Part shown: positions 42,018 through 49,523 of the stretch, piece by piece
Layout: the number at the start of each line of letters is the position of its first letter
Numbering within the stretch: position 1 is the stretch's first letter
Source: Vicinamibacterales bacterium
Lineage (GTDB): Bacteria; Acidobacteriota; Vicinamibacteria; Vicinamibacterales; UBA2999
Assembly: GCA_041659285.1 (NCBI GenBank)
Contig: JBAZYO010000001.1
Coordinates: 513,983-577,982, forward strand
Direction of reading: 5' to 3'
Length of the DNA stretch: 64,000 nucleotides
Translations under genes and position numbers: made by a program
The notes under the pieces: model-generated
Told to the model about the DNA's origin: nothing
Databases searched by the model: none
What the model saw: the letters and a program-made list of their open reading frames with translations, nothing else

Positions 42018-43468
42018 TGCTTCTCCATCACGCCGAGCCTGGCCACCGCCGCTTCGCGCATCACGCGGTCAGCCGGACGTTGGTCGGTCCACCATTCAAA
42101 CTGCGCCTGGGCCTGAGCCACCAGCATGTCGAGCCCGCCGACGGTGCGGCAGCCGGCCTTGGCGGCCTCGCGCAAGAGCCGCGTTTCGGTCGGGTTGTAG
42201 ACGAGGTCGTAGACGAGTTCGCCATCCAGCGGAAACTCCGGCGGCACGGGCGACTGGTCCGCGTGCGGCGCGGTGCCAACCGGTGTGGCGTTGACCAGGA
42301 TGTCCCAGCTGCCGGGTACGGGCGGCCATTCACCGACCCTGGCGCCGGTGAGGGCGGCGATGGCGCCGGACTGCTCCGGCCGGCGCGCGCACAGCGTGAC
42401 CCGGACCCCCGCGGACGCCAGGGCCACCGCCACGGACCGCGCCGCGCCGCCGGCGCCCAGGACGGTGGCGCGGGTGCCCTTGAGCTTGAGGGTGGATTCG
42501 AGCGGCGACAGGAAGCCGGTCACGTCGGTGTTGCACCCCAGCCACTTGGCCCCGACGCGGCGCAGCGTGTTGGCGGATTGGATGCGCCGGCTGACCGGGT
42601 CGCATTCGTCGGCCCGCTCGAACGCCGCCACCTTGAAGGGGGCCGTCACGCTCGCGCCCGACAGGTTCAACGCCTCCGCCAGAGCCATGAAGTCGTCGAA
42701 GTCAGCGGCGGCCAGCGGCAGGTAAACCGCGTCGAGATTGGCGGCGCGAAACGCGGCGTTGTGCATCGACGGCGACACCGAATGCGACACGGGCTTGCCG
42801 AGCACGCCGTAGATGGCGGTGCGGGCGCCGATGCGGCGGAAGCGGAACTCGTCCTGCATCCGCTGCAGATCGATCTGGCCGGGTGCGACGTCGTCGCCGG
42901 CGTAGGTCCAGCAGGAGCCGAACCAGCTGGCGAGGATGCGCGTGGCGACGCCGGCCTCACCCATGGCGATCCGGACCATCGGCACGCGCGTGTGCTGGGC
43001 CACGGTGCGCAGCGTGAGACAGTCGCTGAGCCGGTGGGCGGTGACCGCGATCTTGACCACTTCCGCCCCGCTCGCCAGCATGGCGTGGGCCTTGTCGTGC
43101 AGGTCGGCGGGCATGCCTGAGAAGTCGTGGTGCGACAGGATGATTCGACGGCCCCCGGTCTCGTCGATCAGGTCGGCGCACATGCCGTTCCACTCGAGAT
43201 CGACATACTCGGCGCCGAGGGAAATGGCCTCGGAGAGAATCCGTCGGCGCTCTTCTTCGGATCCGGTAAACATGCCGCCTTCCGACGTGGGCCGGCAGGT
43301 GACGATGACCGGCTTGCGGCGTCCCGCCAATGCCCCTGCCGCGCTCGGGTCGCGCACCGAGTCGAGCCGGAGCTCGACGAGGTCGGCGTCACCCACCTGA
43401 TCGCGCCGCGTACGCAGCTCGGCCATGGTGTCGGCCGTCACGGTCGCGCAGAGCTTGGCAGTCTTCAC
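42014..43468 (-). CDS. aroDE: Bifunctional 3-dehydroquinate dehydratase / shikimate dehydrogenase
   Basis: One 484-residue chain fuses a type I dehydroquinate dehydratase (1-210; catalytic HH at 113-114 in SHHDFSG and Schiff-base K139 in VVKIAVTA) to a shikimate dehydrogenase (about 215-480; SPSMHN 232-237, catalytic K279, NTD at 313-315, NADP loop GAGGAARS). It performs two consecutive steps of the shikimate pathway. Such fusions are known from plants and some bacteria. The GTG start (43468) directly follows an array of GGTGATTT units. It is the first structural gene of the 13-gene aromatic operon. Confidence 0.93.
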   Translation of the reverse strand: MKTAKLCATVTADTMAELRTRRDQVGDADLVELRLDSVRDPSAAGALAGRRKPVIVTCRPTSEGGMFTGSEEERRRILSEAISLGAEYVDLEWNGMCADLIDETGGRRIILSHHDFSGMPADLHDKAHAMLASGAEVVKIAVTAHRLSDCLTLRTVAQHTRVPMVRIAMGEAGVATRILASWFGSCWTYAGDDVAPGQIDLQRMQDEFRFRRIGARTAIYGVLGKPVSHSVSPSMHNAAFRAANLDAVYLPLAAADFDDFMALAEALNLSGASVTAPFKVAAFERADECDPVSRRIQSANTLRRVGAKWLGCNTDVTGFLSPLESTLKLKGTRATVLGAGGAARSVAVALASAGVRVTLCARRPEQSGAIAALTGARVGEWPPVPGSWDILVNATPVGTAPHADQSPVPPEFPLDGELVYDLVYNPTETRLLREAAKAGCRTVGGLDMLVAQAQAQFEWWTDQRPADRVMREAAVARLGVMEKQ

Positions 43469-43469
43469 A

Positions 43470-43508
43470 AAATCACCAAATCACCAAATCACCAGATCCC
43501 AAATCGCC
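43470..43508 (-). repeat. Tandem 8-bp array of Shine-Dalgarno-like GGTGATTT units
   Basis: On the minus strand three perfect GGTGATTT units (43493-43470) are preceded by two degenerate ones (GGCGATTT and GGGATCT). The array ends 1 nt before the GTG of aroDE. GGTGAT matches the 3' half of the extended Shine-Dalgarno sequence, and the nearest unit leaves 6 nt between GGT and the start codon, a normal distance. It therefore supplies the ribosome site several times over and may change copy number by slippage. Confidence 0.7.
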
Positions 43509-43512
43509 AAAT

Positions 43513-43552
43513 AAAAAAGCGCCTCTCCCCCGTTTGGGTTGAAGAGGCGCTT
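43513..43552 (-). terminator. Attenuator terminator of the aroDE-trp operon
   Basis: Read on the minus strand, AAGCGCCTCT (43552-43543) and AGAGGCGCTT (43526-43517) form a perfect 10-bp stem around a 16-nt loop, followed by an uninterrupted U-tract (U6 counting two paired bases, then AUUU). It lies 29 nt after the leader-peptide stop codon and 45 nt before the aroDE start, the position of an intrinsic attenuator. Confidence 0.88.
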
Positions 43553-43604
43553 CGGTCGAGCGTCAGATTGCTCGTGTTGGTTAGACGGACCGGTTAGCCT
43601 CTCC
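43541..43604 (-). promoter_or_regulatory. Antiterminator pairing that competes with the attenuator
   Basis: GGAGAGGC (43604-43597), inside codons 32-34 of the leader peptide, can pair over 8 bp (one G-U) with GCCUCUUC (43548-43541), the 5' arm of the terminator. The pairing would destroy the terminator. The same upstream segment can instead pair with AGCC-G-UCUC (43686-43678) in the early leader, with one bulged G. This gives the classical 1:2 / 2:3 / 3:4 set of alternatives. Confidence 0.7.
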
Positions 43605-43697
43605 TGCTGGGCACCAATACCACCACGCGCGCACACGGCTCCCAATTCGGCCAAAAGACCGATGCTGGGCGGCGGCAGAGACGGCTCGCAAGCGCAT
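43581..43697 (-). CDS. trpL: Tryptophan operon leader peptide
   Basis: A 38-codon frame runs from ATG 43697 to TAA 43583-43581. Residues 24-29 read A-W-W-Y-W-C, with three Trp codons and one Tyr codon in four positions; Trp is otherwise rare. The cluster lies 9-10 nt upstream of the antiterminator segment, so a ribosome stalled there leaves that segment free, while one reaching the stop covers it. A shorter peptide from the in-frame GTG at codon 22 (43634), which has GGGAG 4 nt upstream, is possible. Charging of tRNA-Trp, and maybe tRNA-Tyr, is the inferred signal. The peptide is longer than the 14-residue E. coli TrpL. Confidence 0.82.
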   Translation of the reverse strand: MRLRAVSAAAQHRSFGRIGSRVRAWWYWCPAGEANRSV

Positions 43698-43709
43698 GTG
43701 AACGTCGAA

Positions 43710-43738
43710 AGGCTAACAGACCGCGGCACTGGCGTCAA
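43710..43738 (-). promoter_or_regulatory. Promoter of the trpL-aroDE-trp operon
   Basis: On the minus strand TTGACG (43738-43733), a 17-nt spacer and TAGCCT (43715-43710) form a good vegetative promoter. The start near 43703 would lie about 6 nt before the leader ATG. No operator-like palindrome overlaps it, so attenuation rather than repression may be the main control. Confidence 0.6.
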
Positions 43739-43781
43739 ACTGCCGAGGTCGGCAGCGTGGCAAAGGCGCCCGGTTCCGGGC

Positions 43782-43810
43782 TTGCTTCGCCCGGGGGAAC
43801 ACCGTATAAC
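43782..43810 (+). promoter_or_regulatory. Promoter of the S55/beta-propeller gene pair
   Basis: TTGCTT (43782-43787), a 17-nt spacer and TATAAC (43805-43810) precede the ATG at 43841. The -10 matches five of six bases; the -35 only three. No Shine-Dalgarno sequence is clear in the 24 nt after the predicted start. Confidence 0.5.
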
Positions 43811-43840
43811 CAGAGTAAGTCGCTGATTTCTGACACTTAA

Positions 43841-45682
43841 ATGAACATACGCGTTTTCGCTCTCGCCGCTCTTGTGCTCGGTGTGCTGGTGGCCGCGCCG
43901 CGCGCCCAGACTCCGACCATTCCCCTCGAGGAGGTTCGGGTTGGCATGGTGGGCGTGGGCCGAACCGTGTTTTCGGGCACGCAGCTCGAGGACTTCAAGG
44001 TCCACGTGCTGGGCGTGCTCCGCAACGTGATTGGCCCCAAGCGAAGCTTGATCCTGGCCAGGCTCGAGGGCGGACCGCTCGCCAAGACCGGGGTGATTGC
44101 CGGCATGAGCGGCAGCCCGGTGTACGTGGATGGCCGCCTGATGGGCGCCGTCTCCTACTCGCTCGGCCAGTTCTCCACCGAACCCATTGCCGGGATCACG
44201 CCGATTGCGGAGATGCTCGACGCCACCATGATGCCGGCCGCCACCCCGGGCTCCCGGCCGGTGTCCATTACCTGGCCGGCGACCCCCAAACAGTTGATGG
44301 AAATCTGGGCGCACGACCTCGGCCGGTCGCGGGCGTTCGTGGACGACCCGTCGCAGGCCCTGGTGGTGTCGGGCGTCTCGGGAGAGCTGGGACGCATGGG
44401 ATCGATGCTGAGGCCCATTGCCGTGCCGATGGTGGCTTCGGGGTTTGATTCCTCCGTAATCGATCCGATCTCGCCAGCCTTCGCGGCCGCCGGCTTTGTC
44501 CCGATGTCGAGTGCCGCGCAGGCACCCTCCGGCTCCGGCGGCGGCGGCAACGATCGCCGGCTCGCGCCAGGCGATGCCATCGGCGTGGCCTTGCTCACCG
44601 GTGACTTCGAACTCGGCGCCACGGGCACCGTGACCCACGTGGATGGCGACCGCGTCTATGCGTTCGGCCATCCGCTCTACAACCTGGGACCCACCCAGTT
44701 CCCGATGACGAAGGCCGAAGTGCAGGTGGTGCTGCCCAGCCTGATGTCATCGAGCAAGCTCGCCAGTTTCGGCGAGATCGTCGGCACCGTCCAGCAGGAC
44801 CGGGCCACCGCCATCGCCGGACGCCTTGGTCCCGGGCCATCGCTCATTCCGGTGTCGATCACGCTCAACTCCGATCGCGGGCCGTCGCGCACCTTCAAAT
44901 TCGGCGTGGTCCGCGACTTCACGTTCACGCCGCTCCTCACTTACCTGTCGGTGGCGAACGTACTGACCTCGTACGAGCGCGGCGCCGGACCGGCGTCGTT
45001 CGCCATCCGCGGGACCGCCTCCATCCGCGCCCAGGGCGACCTCTCGTTCGAAGACATGTTCTCGGGCGACCAGCCGGCCGGCGGCGCCGCGGCCTACATC
45101 GCGGGTCCGCTGACGGCGTTACTGAAGAATTCCGGCGAGGCGGTGGACGTCGACAAGATCGACCTGGTCATCGACGCGAGCGAGCAACAGCGCAGCGCTC
45201 GCATCGAGCGGGTCTGGCTGGACACCACGCGCCCACGCTCCGGCCGCGGCGCCGTGGTGTTCGTGGCCATGCGCAACGCGCGCGGTGAAGAAGTGGTGAG
45301 GCAGGTGCCCATCCAGTTGCCGGCCAACGCCACCGGGACCCTGCAGCTGGTGGTCGCCGACGCCGCCCGCACCACCGCCGACGATCGCCGTGACACCCGC
45401 GGCGCCGACATGCAGTTGGTGTCGCAGATGATTCGCAACTTCAATCGCGCCCGCAAGAACAACCGTCTCTACGTCCGGCTCACCTCTCCCGACACCGGCG
45501 CCGTCGTCAACGGCGAGCCGATGACGGCGCTGCCGCCCTCCGTGCTGTCGGTGCTCGAAGCCGACCGCAACAGCGGCACCGTCGGTGCCCTGCGGACCAC
45601 GACCCGCGGCGAGTGGGAACTGCCCCTCGACTTCGCGGTCACCGGTTCGCGCCAGTTGACCCTCAGCCTCGATCAACCTTAA
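43841..45682 (+). CDS. Secreted S55 (SpoIVB-like) peptidase-family protein, permuted motif order
   Basis: The 613-residue protein has a signal peptide (1-22). Its N-terminal part contains GMSGSPVYVDGRLMGAVSY (88-106), which matches the nucleophile region of SpoIVB peptidases (GMSGSP; S90 by analogy with GDSGGP). A second SpoIVB-like region, GTVTHVDGDRVYAFGHPLY (262-280) with H277, comes after it, whereas in SpoIVB the His region comes first. A beta-rich C-terminal half (about 330-613) follows. It could be a periplasmic regulated protease or an inactive relative. The stop directly abuts the ATG of the beta-propeller gene. Confidence 0.72.
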   Translation: MNIRVFALAALVLGVLVAAPRAQTPTIPLEEVRVGMVGVGRTVFSGTQLEDFKVHVLGVLRNVIGPKRSLILARLEGGPLAKTGVIAGMSGSPVYVDGRLMGAVSYSLGQFSTEPIAGITPIAEMLDATMMPAATPGSRPVSITWPATPKQLMEIWAHDLGRSRAFVDDPSQALVVSGVSGELGRMGSMLRPIAVPMVASGFDSSVIDPISPAFAAAGFVPMSSAAQAPSGSGGGGNDRRLAPGDAIGVALLTGDFELGATGTVTHVDGDRVYAFGHPLYNLGPTQFPMTKAEVQVVLPSLMSSSKLASFGEIVGTVQQDRATAIAGRLGPGPSLIPVSITLNSDRGPSRTFKFGVVRDFTFTPLLTYLSVANVLTSYERGAGPASFAIRGTASIRAQGDLSFEDMFSGDQPAGGAAAYIAGPLTALLKNSGEAVDVDKIDLVIDASEQQRSARIERVWLDTTRPRSGRGAVVFVAMRNARGEEVVRQVPIQLPANATGTLQLVVADAARTTADDRRDTRGADMQLVSQMIRNFNRARKNNRLYVRLTSPDTGAVVNGEPMTALPPSVLSVLEADRNSGTVGALRTTTRGEWELPLDFAVTGSRQLTLSLDQP

Positions 45683-47890
45683 ATGACCAGTCGATCCCTG
45701 TTTGGCGCGGCCCTGGCCGCTGGCTTACTCGCGGTGTCCACGCTGGCGGCGGCCCCCGGCTTCTGGCAGGCCGCGACGCAAGCCGATTTTCTCCGCGGCG
45801 ATGTCGATCAGCTCTCGGTCGATGAACACGGGCGCCTGACGCTCGGCCCTGAACTCACCCGCGTCTACGACGCCGGCGTGCCGTTCGTGTGGACGATGCT
45901 GAGCGGCGCCGATGGCGCGCTGTTCCTGGGCACCGGCAACGACGGCAAGGTGATCCGCGTCGATCGCAACGGCCAGGGCACCGTGTTCTTCGACAGCAGC
46001 GAGATGGAGGTGCATGCGCTGGCGGCGGCGCCGGGCGGCGGACTCTACGTCGCCACCTCGCCGGACGGACGCATCTACAAGGTGGACGCGAAGGGTCAGG
46101 CCACGACCTTCTTCGATCCCGACGACAAGTACATCTGGTCGCTCGCCGTGGATCGCCAGGGCAACGTCTTTGCCGGCACCGGCGATAAGGGCGCGGTGTA
46201 TCGCATCACCGCCGACGGCAAGGGCGACCGGTTCTTCTCCACCAAGGCCACGCACGCGGTGTCGCTCGCCTTCGACGCGGCCAACCAGCTGCTGGTCGGC
46301 ACCGGCGCGCCCGGCCGCGTGTTCCGGGTCGACGCCGGCGGCAGGGGCTTCCTGTTGCTCGACACCACCTTCCAGGAGATCCACGCCTTGCGCGTCGATC
46401 CCAAGGGGGTGATTTACGCGGCGGCCCAGAGCAGCCGTTCGCAGACCGGCGGCGACACCCTCGCCGAGCCGGTGACCGTGCCGCCTCCGGTCACGACGTC
46501 GATCCCGAACGTCTCAACCGAGATCACGTCGATTACGGTGGTAGACATCCCCACCACGCCGCAGTCGGCCGGGTCGGGTGCGGCGGATCGCCGCAACTCC
46601 ACTGGCGCGATCTTCCGTGTACAGCCCGATGGGCTGTGGGATCAGATCTGGGCGCCCGCCGAGGACGCGCCTTATGACATGGCGATTGAGCCCGATGGCG
46701 CGCTGCTGGTGGCGACGGGCGGCAAGGGCAAACTCTACCGGCTGAGCGGCGACCCGGTGCGATCGGTGCTCGTCACCCGCGTGCCTGCGCAGCAGGCCAC
46801 CCACGTCCTCCGCGCCGCGGATCGGACCTACGTGGCCACCTCCAATCCCGGCCGGCTGATGGCCATTTCGTCGGCCCGCGCCAGCCGGGGCACGTTCGAG
46901 TCCGACGTCAAGGATGCCCGTCTCGTCTCGACCTGGGGCGTGGTGGCGTGGAAGGCGACGTCTCCCGCGGGCACCAAGGTCGAAGTGTTCACGCGATCCG
47001 GCAACACCCGCACGCCCGACGAAGCGTGGAGCGACTGGGCCGGCCCCTACGCCAGCGCCGAAGGCTCTCCGATTACCAGCCCCAAGGCGCGCTACCTGCA
47101 ATGGCGCGCGGTGCTCTCCGGCGGGCCGGCGAGTCCCGTGTTGACGTCGCTGACGTCGGCGTACCTGCCGCGCAACGTCCGTCCGCAGGTGGCCGCCATC
47201 ACCGTGCATCCGCCCGGCGTGGTCTTCCAGAAGCCGTTCTCAAGTGGCGAGACGGAGATTGCCGGCCTCGATGACGATGGCAGCGAGCGCCGCAACGCCG
47301 GCGCGGCCTCGCCCGGCGCCGGCGGGCCCGCCCTTGGCCGCCGCATCTACCAGAAGGGCCTGCAGACCTTCGTGTGGAAAGCGGACGATGACAACGGCGA
47401 CGAGCTGACCTACGACGTGTTCTACCGCCGTGAAGGCGAGACCACCTGGCGCCTGCTCAAGGGCGACCTGCGCGACACGCTGCTGGTGTGGGACACCTCG
47501 TCGGTGCCCAACGGCACATACGTGCTGAAGGTGGCGGCGTCCGATGCGCGCGCGAACCCGGCCGATGCCTCACTGGTCGGCGAACTGGAGAGCAGCGGTT
47601 TCGAAATCGACAACGTGGCGCCCACGGTGCAAGCGGGCGCGGTCCGGCGCGACGGCGCGCGCTTCGTGGTGGCGGCGGATGTGCGCGACGCCGACTCGGC
47701 CATCACGCGTGTGGAGTATTCGGTGGATGCGCAGCGCTGGCAGGCGGCCTTCCCGCGCGACGGGATACTCGACGCGCGGCAGGAAGCGTTCGAGATCCGG
47801 CTCGACGCGGACGCGGCCGGGCGCACGCTGGTGATACGAGCGACCGATGCGTTGGGGAATGTCGGGACCGGCCAGGTCCAGATCCGGTAG
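45683..47890 (+). CDS. Secreted beta-propeller protein with C-terminal Ig/Fn3-like domains
   Basis: The 735-residue protein has a signal peptide (to about residue 24), then repeated blades of about 40 residues with 'G..DGKVIRVDRNGQ', 'SPDGRIYKVDAKGQ' and 'GDKGAVYRITADGK' units (about 65-400), then a discoidin/Ig-like middle and a C-terminal region with an Fn3-like ELTYDVFYRREGETTWRLL segment (about 560-735). The blades resemble NHL/SMP-30-like propellers. Function is unknown; a binding or scaffold role for the upstream S55 protein is possible because the genes abut without a gap. Confidence 0.7.
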   Translation: MTSRSLFGAALAAGLLAVSTLAAAPGFWQAATQADFLRGDVDQLSVDEHGRLTLGPELTRVYDAGVPFVWTMLSGADGALFLGTGNDGKVIRVDRNGQGTVFFDSSEMEVHALAAAPGGGLYVATSPDGRIYKVDAKGQATTFFDPDDKYIWSLAVDRQGNVFAGTGDKGAVYRITADGKGDRFFSTKATHAVSLAFDAANQLLVGTGAPGRVFRVDAGGRGFLLLDTTFQEIHALRVDPKGVIYAAAQSSRSQTGGDTLAEPVTVPPPVTTSIPNVSTEITSITVVDIPTTPQSAGSGAADRRNSTGAIFRVQPDGLWDQIWAPAEDAPYDMAIEPDGALLVATGGKGKLYRLSGDPVRSVLVTRVPAQQATHVLRAADRTYVATSNPGRLMAISSARASRGTFESDVKDARLVSTWGVVAWKATSPAGTKVEVFTRSGNTRTPDEAWSDWAGPYASAEGSPITSPKARYLQWRAVLSGGPASPVLTSLTSAYLPRNVRPQVAAITVHPPGVVFQKPFSSGETEIAGLDDDGSERRNAGAASPGAGGPALGRRIYQKGLQTFVWKADDDNGDELTYDVFYRREGETTWRLLKGDLRDTLLVWDTSSVPNGTYVLKVAASDARANPADASLVGELESSGFEIDNVAPTVQAGAVRRDGARFVVAADVRDADSAITRVEYSVDAQRWQAAFPRDGILDARQEAFEIRLDADAAGRTLVIRATDALGNVGTGQVQIR

Positions 47891-47893
47891 GCG

Positions 47894-48823
47894 CTAGAAC
47901 CCGAGGGCGAGCGCGGCGATTGGCCCCGCGGCCTCGAACGCCTCGGGCACAATCGGCTTCATCATCGGCGCGGCCTGGGGTTTCGGCCGGCCGGCGAAAT
48001 CCACCGGAATCGGCAGCGGGCCGAGCGGCTGTGGCGCGTTGTGCAGGCGCAGCGCCTGCCGCGTCATCCCCATGCCATCGTCGTGGCGGGCCTTTACCGT
48101 GGTGTTGGACACGAGCCACACCATGCTGACCGCCACCGCGTCGCCGGTTCGCGCCTGGGCTGGCGCAAACTGCACGCGGTAGGCCTCGTTGAGCATGGCA
48201 TTGACCACGGCGCGCTTGCCCAGTGGCTGGGCGTCGTTGATCACTTCAATTCCCTGCACGCGGCCTTCGCGCGAGACCACGGCCGACAGCGTGTATTCCG
48301 CATCCTCTTCCGACATTTCAATGGTGGGATCGGTGACGGCGCGCGGCGCCATCATGTCGTAGTTGAGCCGGACCGGGTTCGCGTTCGAGCCGGGATTCGC
48401 CAGCATGGAAATGACGCCGGCCAGCGAGTCGGGGCGTTCCTGGTTGGCGGCGTGGAGCACGCTCGCCGAACCGATGATGCAAATCAACGTGGCGACCGTG
48501 GCGCCAATGCCGGCCCATACCAGGTGCATGTCCTGGAACAGCGCGATCACTTGCGCACGGACCGAGAGCGTCTCTTCAACGCGCAGTTGCTCGACCACCT
48601 GCGCGGTGAGGCGCAACGGTTCAACGGCGGCGAGCTCGCCCACTTCCGAGGCCATGCCGCGCAGGGTCGAACCCAGGGTCGCAAGCTCTTCCGCGGCCAG
48701 GCTGCAGGTGACGCACTCGGTGAGGTGATCCTGGATGGCGAGGCGTTCGTGGAACGGCACCTCGCCGTCGTAGAACGCTTCGAGCCGCTCGCGCACGTAG
48801 GCGCACGGATGTTCGTGCATCAT
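47894..48823 (-). CDS. Membrane anti-sigma factor with TonB-like C-terminal domain
   Basis: The 309-residue protein has a zf-HC2-type zinc site (H33, C37, C40 in DHLTECVTC), a membrane helix (about 100-120) and a C-terminal region of which residues about 190-255 (LSAVVSREGRVQGIEVIND...VQFAPAQ) look like the TonB C-terminal fold. A Pro-rich tail follows. It should sequester the sigma factor encoded just upstream. ATG 48823 overlaps the sigma stop by 4 nt. The TonB-like part may sense an envelope partner, which is inference. Confidence 0.72.
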   Translation of the reverse strand: MMHEHPCAYVRERLEAFYDGEVPFHERLAIQDHLTECVTCSLAAEELATLGSTLRGMASEVGELAAVEPLRLTAQVVEQLRVEETLSVRAQVIALFQDMHLVWAGIGATVATLICIIGSASVLHAANQERPDSLAGVISMLANPGSNANPVRLNYDMMAPRAVTDPTIEMSEEDAEYTLSAVVSREGRVQGIEVINDAQPLGKRAVVNAMLNEAYRVQFAPAQARTGDAVAVSMVWLVSNTTVKARHDDGMGMTRQALRLHNAPQPLGPLPIPVDFAGRPKPQAAPMMKPIVPEAFEAAGPIAALALGF

Positions 48824-49455
48824 ACGCGCACCCCCTGGAGTTGTTGACGCAGCGTCTGGCGCGCCCGCGTCAGGCGTGACTTGACGGTTCCCACGGCGAC
48901 GCCGAGGGAGAACGCGATGTCGTCGTAACTCAGGCCATCGATCTCCCGGAGCACGATGACCGTCCGCTGATCGAACGGCAGCTGGTCGAGGGCGGTCCAC
49001 AGTTTTTCCGCCAGCTCTTTCCTGGCGTAGGCGCGGTCGGGCGAGGTGTGCTCGCCGGGCTGGCGCAGGTCGCCGTGCGCGGCCACGTGCTGATCGAGCG
49101 AGACCTGGTCAGACTTGTGGCGGCGCCTCCACCAGCGTTGGCGGTTGCGGGCCTGGTTGATGCAGATGCGGTAGATCCACGTCTTTAGCGCCGACTGGCC
49201 GCGGAAGCTTTGGATGGTGCGGAAGACACTGAGGAAGACTTCCTGGGAGAGGTCGAGGGCCTCGTCGCGGTCGCCGAGCAGGTGCAGGGCCAGTTGATAG
49301 ACCATGCGCTCGTGACCGGACACTAATTCCGCACAGGCCGCCTGATCCCCCGCGGCACAGCGCTCGATGAGCGCCGCCTCGTGGTTCCCGACTTCAGCCC
49401 AACCGAGTGCTCCGGCGTCTTTCATGACGGAATCGGCGCCAATTCGTAAGCCCAT
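48820..49455 (-). CDS. ECF-family RNA polymerase sigma factor (second)
   Basis: The 211-residue protein has sigma region 2 (DEALDLSQEVFLSVFRTIQSF, QSALKTWIYRICINQARN) and region 4 (LPFDQRTVIVLREIDGLSYDDIAFSLGVAVGTVKSRLTRAR). ATG 49455 is the longest start; ATG 49425 is an alternative and gives a more typical length. Neither has a Shine-Dalgarno sequence. A near-perfect sigma-E-type promoter lies upstream, so the gene is probably self-activated. It overlaps the anti-sigma gene by 4 nt. Confidence 0.9.
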   Translation of the reverse strand: MGLRIGADSVMKDAGALGWAEVGNHEAALIERCAAGDQAACAELVSGHERMVYQLALHLLGDRDEALDLSQEVFLSVFRTIQSFRGQSALKTWIYRICINQARNRQRWWRRRHKSDQVSLDQHVAAHGDLRQPGEHTSPDRAYARKELAEKLWTALDQLPFDQRTVIVLREIDGLSYDDIAFSLGVAVGTVKSRLTRARQTLRQQLQGVRV

Positions 49456-49471
49456 AGCCAGTGTATCAAGG

Positions 49472-49499
49472 TTAGAACCCGGCTGGCCGCGAAAGTTCC
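49472..49499 (-). promoter_or_regulatory. Sigma-E-type ECF promoter (GGAACTT-N16-TCTAA)
   Basis: On the minus strand GGAACTT (49499-49493), exactly 16 nt, and TCTAA (49476-49472) match the E. coli sigma-E consensus at every core position. It faces the sigma gene that starts at 49455. The transcription start would fall near 49465. Confidence 0.72.
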
Positions 49500-49510
49500 G
49501 CGCCTTTTGC

Positions 49511-49516
49511 TACCAT
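49511..49516 (+). promoter_or_regulatory. -10-like TACCAT before the TPR gene
   Basis: TACCAT ends 7 nt before the GTG start at 49524; no -35 and no Shine-Dalgarno sequence are visible. The spacing suggests a leaderless transcript, one of several such cases in the window. Confidence 0.35.
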
Positions 49517-49523
49517 CATCTTC

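Larger units (their letters stand above)
43469..43840. other. 372-nt divergent regulatory region between aroDE and the S55 gene
   Basis: This is the only stretch over 300 nt without a conventional gene. On the minus strand it holds, in order, the trp promoter, leader peptide, antiterminator, terminator and GGTGATTT array, each listed separately. On the plus strand it holds the promoter of the S55-family gene (43782-43810). A hairpin, CCGGGC-TTGCTTC-GCCCGG (43776-43794), covers that promoter's -35. Nothing else stands out. Confidence 0.75.

Noticed and set aside
44155..44671. Minus-strand frames running from inside the S55 gene toward the trp leader
   Set aside because: They overlap the well-supported S55 gene and lack ribosome sites; the real minus-strand peptide here is the 38-codon Trp leader in a different frame.
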